Assembly (NCBI GenBank): GCA_031266115.1
Contig: JAISBQ010000407.1
Coordinates: 1-22,876, forward strand
Direction: 5' to 3'
DNA from: Bifidobacteriaceae bacterium
GTDB taxonomy: Bacteria > Actinomycetota > Actinomycetes > Actinomycetales > WQXJ01
Length of the DNA: 22,876 nucleotides
The translations under genes and the position numbers were made by a program. Shown piece after piece: positions 15,397 to 22,876 of this stretch. A model generated the notes under the pieces. The model had not been told where the DNA came from. It saw only the letters and a list, made by a program, of their open reading frames with translations, and did no database searches. Each line of letters begins with the position of its first letter. Positions within the stretch are counted from its first letter, which is position 1.

Positions 15397-18171
15397 ATGT
15401 CAACGATGACTCGAAGGATCGCGTTGGTCAGCGCGGCTGCCGTGCTGGCTTGCGGCATCGCCCCGCTCGCCCCACCCGCCACAGTGCCCGAGGCCGCAGC
15501 GGTCGACTTCACGGTGCCGTCCTTGTGGGAGGAATACAAGGACTACTTCATCATGGGGACGTTCGGCGATTGGAGCAGCCCTCAGGCTCTCTACCATTAC
15601 CGGACCAACAGCCCAGCCAACCCCCTGAAGCTCGACGGCCAGATCGGCAACAACCCCACCAATTCACTATCCCGCCAGACCTACGTGGCTGCCGTCGCGG
15701 ACATCGAAGCCGATGGCTCGTTGTCGGCCGATCAAAAGGCGGCGGCGATCGAGCAGGCGAACCGCAATGTCGTCCTGCAAGACACCACAGGCCCCGGCCA
15801 GTCGGAGAATATCCTGCAAGCCATCCAGGCATACAACGCGGCGAACAACCTCCCGCCCGATGAGGCCAAGGTGGTCCGCGCTCACGTCCTGGCCTGGCAT
15901 GGCGGCCAACAGCCCAACTATTTCTTCTGCAACGGATTCACTTACGACAGCGACAATCCGGACTGGGCGAGCGAAGAAACCATGCTTGCGCGCCTGGACG
16001 ATTACATCCACAAGATGATGGTCAAGTACCAGCCCTACAACGACATCATCTACTCCTGGGACGTAGTCAACGAGCCGATCGACGACTACACGGGTCAGAT
16101 CCGCAATCAGGATGACTACCAGGTGGGCCAGTGGGGCAACGTCTTCCGCCACCCCGAACTCGACGGCGATCCCGACGCCCGGCTCTATGCAGAATCCGCG
16201 TGGGTGCGCCAGGCCTTCGCGTCGGCCCGCCAGTGGTCCAACGCCGTGGGGGCGAACTGGAAGCTCTATCTCAACGACTTCCAGGATTCCAACAAGCTGT
16301 ACGAACCGAAGATGAGTCAAACCGTCAAGATGCTGAAGCCCATCTACGAGGCGGGCAACGTGGACGGCTACGGCATGCAGGGGCGCCTCAGCTCCGGCTA
16401 TCCCACCGTTGACCTGCTGCGCGAGCAGATCGAACTCGGACTGACCGTGGCGGATGAGATCTCGATCTCCGAAGGCGACATTCGCTCGGACTTCATCCCC
16501 AACCCGTACTATGACCCAGAGCTGCCCACCAGGCGCGTCCTGCCGACCGATCCCCAATACGAATCGGACGAGACGGCCACGGGTTCGGTCGCCCTGATCG
16601 GCAACGCCAACGGCAATACTTACGACGTCTTCAACTCCCCGGTCATGCGCCGGCGGGACTGGCCAGCGGTCGGCATGGACTACATGGCGATCTTCGGTGG
16701 CGACTACTCGTCGCTTGAGACGCTTCTCGAGGCCGCGGCAGCCGAGGACGCCCAGAAGGATCAGGCAGATTTCGCCGCCGACTGGATGGACCTGCTCATC
16801 GAGTACAAGGACAAGATCGTCGCCTACCAGTGGGACGGCACCAACGATCTGTCCACGTTCAACTCCCAGGACGGTGCCCACCTGTGGTCCGGCAAGTTCG
16901 ACTGGTCCCTCTGGGGCCTTCCCGTCTTTGGGGACGATGTCGAAAAGCCGTCCTTCTTCTCCGTCATCGGCGCCCCGGCTCGCGACAAGTTGCGCCAGGC
17001 GATCGCCGCGGCGGACGCCGTGAACTCATCGGACGTCGAGGCCCAATCCTGGGCGAAGATTCAGCGTGCCAAGGACGCGGGCGCCAAGATTGTCGGAAAC
17101 CGCATCTACGACATCGACGGCGTCAACGTCGTCAAGAACGCGACAGCCCGGCTGAACGACGCGCTGGACTCGGCGGTGTCCTCCCTCCAGGGGCTCGTCG
17201 ACACGGTCGGGGCGATGGACCTCGCCACGTTCACTCCCGCCTCCGCGGCCGGATTGCCCGCCGTCCTCGCGAAAGCCAGGGATGCTCTGGAAGACGCCAA
17301 CGCCACCCCTCAGGCCACCGCGGCGGCGTTGCGCGCGCTGCAGACCGCCGTTGCCGCCCTCGTGCCGCGCAGCCCGGCCCACCTCCTCGACTCTCTCGGC
17401 GTGCTGCAGACCGTGGCCGTCGCCTACGAACAGACCAAGAGTGACTTCACGGACGCGAGCTATGGCCCGCTCGCCGCGGCGTTGGCAACGTCTCGCGCGC
17501 TGCTCGGCCGCAACCCCGCCGAGGTGAGCCAGGCCTCCGCACAGGCCGCCTTCAGCGCCCTGCTCGCGGCCATCGCGGGTCTCACCCGACTGCCCGTAGC
17601 ACCCCCAGCGCCACCCCAACCCACTCCGGCGCCCTCCACGCCCGCGGCGGGCCCCACGCCTCCACCCGACACCACTCCAGTGGCCGTTGAGGTCGGCCAA
17701 GGTGCTCTCACGCTGGTCAAGGGAAAGTCCGTGACCATCGCCGGAAAGGCCTACACGGCAACGGGAACCGCCAAGGTTTCATGGAAGTCCTCCAACACCA
17801 AGGTGGCGACGGTCTCGGCGGCGGGCAAGGTGACAGCCAAGAAGGCCGGCAAGGCGGTCCTCACGCTCAAGGCTGGCTCCCTCACGGCGAAGGTGACAGT
17901 CCGGGTCGTGGCGACCAAACCCGCCAAGGCCAAGGTGACGTCGATCACAGCCAAGGTTCCGGGTTCGCTTGCCGTCGGCGCCACCGCCTCGATCACCGGC
18001 ACGTACAAGCCGGCCACGGCGACATCGGTCACGGTGAAATACGCCTCGGCGACCCCGTCCGTGGCGAGTATCGACGGTGCGGGACACCTCGTGGCCAAGG
18101 CGGCCGGCACCACCAAGATCACCGTCAAGGCCGGCGGGAAGTCGAAGACCTATACGGTCAAGGTCTCCTGA
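15397..18171 (+). CDS. Secreted GH10 endo-beta-1,4-xylanase with helical and Big_2-like modules
   Basis: This encodes 924 aa. The ATG at 15397 follows GGGGAG (15379-15384) by 12 nt and opens a clear signal peptide (about 1-36). The GH10 domain (about 38-530) has His163 and His168 in AHVLAWHGGQQP, the acid/base Glu226 in WDVVNEP, an active-site segment with YLNDF, and the probable nucleophile Glu359 in ISEGDIR, a variant of the usual TELD. The two Glu residues are 133 apart, longer than the roughly 105-110 of common GH10 enzymes, and an acidic insertion follows Glu359. WDGTND closes the fold. Residues about 530-730 are Ala-rich FIVAR-like helices, followed by a Pro-rich linker (about 732-765) and two Big_2-like domains with KVSWKSSNTKVATVSAAGKV. 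It would cut xylan chains outside the cell, feeding the GH3 enzymes. Confidence 0.9.
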   Translation: MSTMTRRIALVSAAAVLACGIAPLAPPATVPEAAAVDFTVPSLWEEYKDYFIMGTFGDWSSPQALYHYRTNSPANPLKLDGQIGNNPTNSLSRQTYVAAVADIEADGSLSADQKAAAIEQANRNVVLQDTTGPGQSENILQAIQAYNAANNLPPDEAKVVRAHVLAWHGGQQPNYFFCNGFTYDSDNPDWASEETMLARLDDYIHKMMVKYQPYNDIIYSWDVVNEPIDDYTGQIRNQDDYQVGQWGNVFRHPELDGDPDARLYAESAWVRQAFASARQWSNAVGANWKLYLNDFQDSNKLYEPKMSQTVKMLKPIYEAGNVDGYGMQGRLSSGYPTVDLLREQIELGLTVADEISISEGDIRSDFIPNPYYDPELPTRRVLPTDPQYESDETATGSVALIGNANGNTYDVFNSPVMRRRDWPAVGMDYMAIFGGDYSSLETLLEAAAAEDAQKDQADFAADWMDLLIEYKDKIVAYQWDGTNDLSTFNSQDGAHLWSGKFDWSLWGLPVFGDDVEKPSFFSVIGAPARDKLRQAIAAADAVNSSDVEAQSWAKIQRAKDAGAKIVGNRIYDIDGVNVVKNATARLNDALDSAVSSLQGLVDTVGAMDLATFTPASAAGLPAVLAKARDALEDANATPQATAAALRALQTAVAALVPRSPAHLLDSLGVLQTVAVAYEQTKSDFTDASYGPLAAALATSRALLGRNPAEVSQASAQAAFSALLAAIAGLTRLPVAPPAPPQPTPAPSTPAAGPTPPPDTTPVAVEVGQGALTLVKGKSVTIAGKAYTATGTAKVSWKSSNTKVATVSAAGKVTAKKAGKAVLTLKAGSLTAKVTVRVVATKPAKAKVTSITAKVPGSLAVGATASITGTYKPATATSVTVKYASATPSVASIDGAGHLVAKAAGTTKITVKAGGKSKTYTVKVS

Positions 18172-18223
18172 CGGTCAGTAGCGACGCTGTCATCCGCGTC
18201 GCCTCACGATCCACGTGACATGC

Positions 18224-18268
18224 ACGGGGGTCCAGCGGTTCGCCGTGCGCGAACGGCCGGGCCCCCGT
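18224..18268 (+). terminator. Compound terminator hairpin after GH10
   Basis: ACGGGGGTCC (18224-18233) pairs with GGGCCCCCGT (18259-18268) over 10 bp, with one G-T wobble. Inside it GTTCGC (18238-18243) pairs with GCGAAC (18249-18254). It begins 52 bp after the xylanase stop codon and separates it from the next GH3 gene. Confidence 0.65.
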
Positions 18269-18387
18269 CGCATCGTTGGCGACCCGCCGCTCCCGGAGCA
18301 CGCTGCGGCTGCCGGCCATGCGCCATCGGCGGCGAGAAGATCCGGCGAACCGGGAGGATCCCCGCTCGAAACAACGGGCCCTTGTCG

Positions 18388-18416
18388 TTGCCCCCCACCT
18401 CCCCCGCGGGTAGCGT
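18388..18416 (+). promoter_or_regulatory. Possible promoter of the second GH3 gene
   Basis: TTGCCC (18388-18393) and TAGCGT (18411-18416) have the ideal 17-bp spacing but only moderate consensus matches. The leader would be about 125 nt. The terminator upstream makes a separate promoter in this 377-bp gap likely, whichever sequence it is. Confidence 0.3.
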
Positions 18417-18507
18417 CTGAGGCTACGTGTCGGGTGCCCTGATGGTGGGACGTCGGACACTACTCGCGCACAACTTGGCGTTGAGCGCGCTTCGGAGTCC
18501 TGACCGT

Positions 18508-18529
18508 CGTTGATCAGGATGCATATCGC
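18508..18529. promoter_or_regulatory. Inverted repeat just upstream of the second GH3 gene
   Basis: TCCTGA (18508-18513) and TCAGGA (18524-18529) form a perfect 6-bp inverted repeat with a 10-nt spacer, ending 4 nt before the ribosome-binding site. The palindrome AGCGCGCT lies nearby (18484-18491). Either could bind a regulator; there is no further support. Confidence 0.25.
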
Positions 18530-18548
18530 GCTGAAAGGACAGCTCATC

Positions 18549-21500
18549 ATGACATCTGCGCTTCGCATGAAGCCGTCGTCACCACCGTCGCCGCCTCGCG
18601 GCAGATCCCGCCGCTGGAGGTCCCGCGCCATCGCATCGTGCGCGACGGCCGGCCTGGCGCTCGGCGCCCTCGTGGTGCCCCTCACAGCGGCGCCGGTTGG
18701 CGCCGCCCCCGCCCCCACGCCCATCTACAAGGACGATTCGGGCGCCTATTCGTTTGAAGAGCGCGCCGTCGACCTGGTGGGCCGGATGACCTTGGACGAA
18801 AAGCTCACCCAGTTCTCCGCATCCACATCCCCAGCCGCTCGCGCCATCCCCCGCCTGGATGTCAGGGCCTACCGCTACTGGAACGAGGCCCTTCATGGCG
18901 TGGCCCGCAACGGCGAGGCGACCAGCTTCCCGACTGGCCTGGGCATAGGCGCCACCTGGAACCGCGAACTTGTTGCCGAGGGGCTTGCCGCGGCCGGCGA
19001 TGAGGCGCGTGCCTACTGGAACACCGGGTCCCTGAACTACGGCCTGACCTACTGGTCACCCACCATCAATATGGGCCGCGATCCCCGGTGGGGACGCGCC
19101 GAGGAGAGCTTCGGCGAGGACCCCTACCTCATGGGTGAGATCGCGGGCGCCTTCGTGGACGGCCTGCAATCGGACGATCCCACCTATCTCAAGTCGGTGG
19201 CGACGGCCAAGCACTACGCCGCCAATAACAACGAGAACAACCGCCACGCCGATTCCTCGGACATGTCTCAGAAGGATCTGCGCGAGTTCTACCTGCCCGC
19301 GTTCCAGAACGTGACGGAGAACCACGACCTCGGCTCCCTGATGACGGCATACAACTCGGTCAACGGCACACCGATGCCGGCCAACGAGTTCCTCGTCGAG
19401 GACGTCCTGCGCCGCACCTGGGGCTTTGACGGTTTCATCACCTCAGACTGCGGAGCGATCGACAACGTGGGCGCCGATCACCAATGGACCCCGTCGTTCC
19501 AGGACCATCTGGTGACCCGGCCCGAGGCGACCGCCTATTCGATCAAGGCCGGCACCGACATCGACTGCTCGGGCGGCCAGTACACCGCAAACCTCGCCCC
19601 GGCCCTCAATGAGGGATTGCTGACCGAGGACGATGTCGATATCGCGCTGGTCCGGATGTTCACCATCCGTATGAAGACCGGCGAGTTCGAGTCCAGTCCT
19701 CCGTGGCCGGCATCGACCTATTCGGTGGCCAACGAGATTTCGGCGCCCGATCACCTTGAGACGGCCGAAGTGATGTCCGAGGAAGCGATCGTCCTGCTGA
19801 AGAACGAGGCTGCCGCGGGCGAATCCGCCCCGATCCTGCCGCTACCGAAGGGTGCGGGCGAGATCGACAACATCGTGGTGGCTGGCACCCTCGCCGACAG
19901 GATGGTTCTCGGCGACTACTCCGCCTCATCCACCGTTGACGGCAACAGCAACTGCGAAGGCACCACCACGCCGTGCAACCACCCGTTGAACGGTATCCGC
20001 GAGGCCGTCGAAGCCATGGGCGGTGCGGGTGCCAGCGTCACTTTTGTGGCAAATAACGACTCCAACGATCTGACGGATGCCGAAAAAGCCACCGTCGCCG
20101 CGGCAGACGCCGTCATCGTGGTGGTCGGCACCTACAACTCCGATTCGTCCGAGGGTGGCGATCGCGGCAACCTGAATATTCCGCGTCAAGCGACCCTCGC
20201 CAATGCCGTCGCTGCCGAGAATCCGCGGACGGTGGTCTACATCTCCTCCGTGGCGATGGTCGATATCGAGGCCTTCCGGAACAACGTCCCAGCCATCCTG
20301 TGGTCTACCTACAACGGCCAGCGCCAGGGCACCGCCATCGGGCGCGTGCTGTGGTCGATCGATGGGGTGAACCCCTCGGCAAGGCTGCCGTTTACGTGGT
20401 ACACCAGCGCCAGCGAACTGCCGGGCATCAAGGATTACGTCCTCGCTCCACACGATGGCGCGAGGGGCCGCACCTACCAGTACTTCACCGGTGCCATCAC
20501 CTACCCGTTCGGCCACGGCCTGTCCTATGCGGACTTCACGTATGCGAATCTGCGGCTCGACCGGGCCACCGCCACCGGCGATGACACGGTGACGGCCACC
20601 GTCAATGTGGCAAATACCTCGGGGGTGGCAGGCCAAACCGTGGTGCAGCTCTATGCGAAGTCCCCGCTGGCGGACGGCCAAACTAGGCCGAAGGCCAAGC
20701 TGGTCGCGTTCGACAAGATCTCGCTCAAGGCCCATCAGACCAAGGCCGTCCGCTTCGAGGTCCCAGTGTCCGATCTGTGGTACTGGGACGAGGCCGCGTC
20801 GGCAGAGCGGATCGATCTGGGCACCTGGACGCTCCAGTCCGGCGCCTCGGTGGCCGATGACGCCACGGTGGCCACCTTCGAGGTGACCGCTCCGAGGACC
20901 AGGACCCTGCAGCAGGTGCGCACCATCCCGAGCGGTGCGGTGCTCGATCTGGACAATCCGGACGCGTCGATCGATGCGGGTGCGAGCGCCGCCGCGAATG
21001 ACCAGTCCTTCTATAACCTGTCCGATCCGGCCGTCCGCGTCGTTTACACCTCCTCCAACCCGGCCGTGGCCTCCGTGTCGCGGGCCGGCGAGGTGCGCGG
21101 TGTGTCCGATGGCGTCGCCACCATCACCGCGACCGTCACCGCTGAGGGCACCACGGCCAGCGACTCGTTCGCCGTCTCGGTGACCCACACCGCCCCTCGG
21201 CTCGCGACACTGAGCGTGGGCGGGACAGCGTTGGCGGACTTCGATCCGGACACGACCTCCTACGTGGTGGAACTCTCCTCGCCGACAGCGACACCGGCGG
21301 CGCTCGCGGGAACGGCTGGCGAAGGGTTGACCGTCGAGGTCGCCGACGCCACGGCGGCCGGTGAGACGGGCACCGTCACGGTCCGCGATGCCGCCGGCGG
21401 GTACACCGTGTACTCGGTCCGGTTCGCCTACCACGCGCCGTTCACGTCCGTGGACTTCCGTCCGATGACGTCCCTCGCCGATCTGGAGGCCGCCGACTGG

Positions 21501-22876
21501 TCGGTGATCGACGAGAGCCCAGCCGCTTGGCGGCTCACCACCGACGGGCTGGCTATCGACACCGAGCGCGGCGACCTGTACCAGAGCGACCAGCCGCCGG
21601 CGAAGAACACGTTCGTTCACGACGCCGAGGGCTCGTGGGTAGCCACCGTCAAGGTGGACCCGGGCGGTCAGCTCAACACGAACTATCAGCAGGGCTACAT
21701 CGCTGTGCGCCAGGACGCCGACAACTACGTCAAGGTGGGCTACCAGCACAACGGCAACCCCAACGTGGTGTTCCTCACCGAAACGGGCGCGAGCGCCGTC
21801 CAGGTGTCCTCAGGGCAAAACTGGTCGGGTGTGAACCCATCGCCGCCACTGTGGCTCCGGCTGGTCAAGGACGGCACCACCTACACCGGCTTCTACTCGG
21901 TGAACGGCGTGAACTTCACCCGCGTCGGCACACCGACCTCGATGTCCCTGAATGAGCCGAAGTTCGCGATCGGGTCGTTCTACGGGACCTCCGCGGCGGT
22001 CATTCCCGTCAGGACCTTCACCTTCGAAGGGGTGAACGTGGAGCCCCTGGCGACCCGTACGCCGCTGGCAAGCTACAACTTCGCTGGCAAGACCGCGACC
22101 GATCTGACGAGCGCTGGATGGTCGGTCATCAGGGAGAACACCGCGACCCTTTCGTACGATCCCACGGGCCTGACTATCCAGACCGAGGCCGGGGACCTGT
22201 ACCAGACCAATTCCCCAGTCGGGGGAGGCCCGAACTCGGCCGCGAACCTCGTGGGGCATGACGCTCCGGGCGACTGGGCGGCAACCATCGACATCGACGT
22301 GCCGGACGTGCCCACGGCGAACTATCGGAAGAATGCGATCCTCGCCTACGAGGACGATGACAACTTTGTCTTCCTCGCCTTCCAGCACGACGGCGGTCGC
22401 TCGGTCGAGCTATCCGTCGAGGCGAACGGTGTCCGCCAATCGGATCAGCGGACCGTTGTGGCGATCCCCGATCCCGCGCCCACGGCGATCCAACTGCGCC
22501 TGGAGAAGATCGGTGATTCCTACCGCGGCTTCTACACCACCGACACCGGTGTCGATCCCGCGTGGACCGAGGTGAGCACCGCGCCGGTCACGTTGGCTTC
22601 GACCTTCACCAAGCTCGTGTTCGGAAACTACGGTTCCGTGCAAAATCCGGGTACTGCGACCTTCAAGTCGCTGACCGTCGGTGAGCCGACCCAGCCCACC
22701 CAACCTCCGGCCACACCCTTCGCCTCGCTGGACTTGCGCGGCAAGACGCGGGCCGACATCGTCGATACCGCCGGATGGGAGATTGTCCGCGAGAACACGG
22801 CCACCACCCACTACGGTCCCACCGGTCTGGTGATCGACACCGAGGCCGGCGGCCTGTGGGGAAGCACGGGGGGAGC
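18549..22876 (+). CDS. Secreted GH3 enzyme, probable beta-xylosidase, with ConA-like repeats (cut by window end)
   Basis: At least 1442 aa are encoded and no stop is reached. AAAGGA lies 9 nt before the ATG at 18549. An Arg-rich N-region and hydrophobic stretch (to about residue 57) form the signal peptide. The GH3 N-domain (about 67-380) has NEALHGVARNG, DPRWGRAEESFGEDPYLMG, Lys221-His222 and nucleophile Asp300 in FITSDCGAI. The GH3 C-domain (about 410-665) lacks the insertion seen in the first GH3 protein. Then follow an Fn3-like domain (668-780), a Big_2-like domain (781-877), a cadherin-like beta-sandwich (880-958) and ConA-like modules resembling the GH43 C-terminal/DUF1349 type at about 963-1165 and 1172-1385, with a third starting at 1392. 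These may bind polysaccharide. Cell-wall anchoring cannot be judged because the C-terminus is outside the window. Confidence 0.9.
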   Translation, partial: MTSALRMKPSSPPSPPRGRSRRWRSRAIASCATAGLALGALVVPLTAAPVGAAPAPTPIYKDDSGAYSFEERAVDLVGRMTLDEKLTQFSASTSPAARAIPRLDVRAYRYWNEALHGVARNGEATSFPTGLGIGATWNRELVAEGLAAAGDEARAYWNTGSLNYGLTYWSPTINMGRDPRWGRAEESFGEDPYLMGEIAGAFVDGLQSDDPTYLKSVATAKHYAANNNENNRHADSSDMSQKDLREFYLPAFQNVTENHDLGSLMTAYNSVNGTPMPANEFLVEDVLRRTWGFDGFITSDCGAIDNVGADHQWTPSFQDHLVTRPEATAYSIKAGTDIDCSGGQYTANLAPALNEGLLTEDDVDIALVRMFTIRMKTGEFESSPPWPASTYSVANEISAPDHLETAEVMSEEAIVLLKNEAAAGESAPILPLPKGAGEIDNIVVAGTLADRMVLGDYSASSTVDGNSNCEGTTTPCNHPLNGIREAVEAMGGAGASVTFVANNDSNDLTDAEKATVAAADAVIVVVGTYNSDSSEGGDRGNLNIPRQATLANAVAAENPRTVVYISSVAMVDIEAFRNNVPAILWSTYNGQRQGTAIGRVLWSIDGVNPSARLPFTWYTSASELPGIKDYVLAPHDGARGRTYQYFTGAITYPFGHGLSYADFTYANLRLDRATATGDDTVTATVNVANTSGVAGQTVVQLYAKSPLADGQTRPKAKLVAFDKISLKAHQTKAVRFEVPVSDLWYWDEAASAERIDLGTWTLQSGASVADDATVATFEVTAPRTRTLQQVRTIPSGAVLDLDNPDASIDAGASAAANDQSFYNLSDPAVRVVYTSSNPAVASVSRAGEVRGVSDGVATITATVTAEGTTASDSFAVSVTHTAPRLATLSVGGTALADFDPDTTSYVVELSSPTATPAALAGTAGEGLTVEVADATAAGETGTVTVRDAAGGYTVYSVRFAYHAPFTSVDFRPMTSLADLEAADWSVIDESPAAWRLTTDGLAIDTERGDLYQSDQPPAKNTFVHDAEGSWVATVKVDPGGQLNTNYQQGYIAVRQDADNYVKVGYQHNGNPNVVFLTETGASAVQVSSGQNWSGVNPSPPLWLRLVKDGTTYTGFYSVNGVNFTRVGTPTSMSLNEPKFAIGSFYGTSAAVIPVRTFTFEGVNVEPLATRTPLASYNFAGKTATDLTSAGWSVIRENTATLSYDPTGLTIQTEAGDLYQTNSPVGGGPNSAANLVGHDAPGDWAATIDIDVPDVPTANYRKNAILAYEDDDNFVFLAFQHDGGRSVELSVEANGVRQSDQRTVVAIPDPAPTAIQLRLEKIGDSYRGFYTTDTGVDPAWTEVSTAPVTLASTFTKLVFGNYGSVQNPGTATFKSLTVGEPTQPTQPPATPFASLDLRGKTRADIVDTAGWEIVRENTATTHYGPTGLVIDTEAGGLWGSTGG

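Noticed and set aside
19926..21749. A 607-codon open frame on the minus strand opposite the second GH3 gene
   Set aside because: It is an antisense shadow of the GH3 coding sequence with no domain, ribosome-binding site or promoter.
1..22876. tRNA, rRNA, CRISPR arrays or an origin of replication
   Set aside because: I saw no tRNA-like cloverleaf, rRNA core sequence, regular repeat-spacer array or DnaA-box cluster by eye. I could not run dedicated search tools.

Overview
The window is high-GC DNA (roughly two-thirds G+C, strong G/C third-position bias) with GTG as well as ATG starts and large secreted, multi-module polysaccharide hydrolases. This points to an actinobacterium (Actinomycetota) that feeds on plant cell wall. 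The FIVAR-like, Big_2-like and Lys-rich Ig-like surface modules resemble those of host- or gut-associated Actinomycetales and Bifidobacteriales, but I cannot assign a genus.

Layout. (1) 1-975 holds no gene I can support. It contains two strong hairpins, a 67-bp sequence that recurs at 5189-5255, a pair of diverged 49-bp direct repeats, and a 57-bp inverted-repeat element that recurs at 11063-11119. (2) 976-3628 encodes a small secreted Ig-like protein and a secreted S1-type serine protease, both on + and in a region of visibly lower G+C. (3) 3629-5188 is a decayed stretch with a truncated IS1634-like transposase (-) and a possible frameshifted ORF. The 67-bp repeat brackets (2) and (3). (4) 5584-10914 is a 1776-aa secreted GH3 enzyme, probably a beta-xylosidase, followed by a terminator and the second 57-bp element. 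(5) 14418-11180 (-) is a three-gene operon: SPFH protein, double-zinc-ribbon membrane protein, TPM-domain lipoprotein. (6) 14533-15197 (+) is a Phd/YefM-VapC toxin-antitoxin pair. (7) 15397-18171 (+) is a secreted GH10 endoxylanase with helical and Big_2-like modules. (8) 18549 to the window end (+) is a second secreted GH3 enzyme with repeated ConA-like modules, cut by the window edge.

How they work together. The GH10 enzyme would cut xylan outside the cell, and the two GH3 enzymes would release xylose or related sugars from the oligomers. No sugar transporter or sugar-responsive regulator lies in the window, so uptake and control are encoded elsewhere. The SPFH/zinc-ribbon/TPM operon resembles the Bacillus subtilis ydjGHI set, which acts with PspA in envelope stress; here it has no adjacent pspA. 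The toxin-antitoxin pair appears leaderless, with a palindrome overlapping its -10 box.

The items I find most worth a second look are the 57-bp element pair with compensating arm changes, the 67-bp repeats bracketing a 5.1-kb low-GC segment, the PspA-less SPFH operon, and the unusual module architectures of the three glycoside hydrolases.
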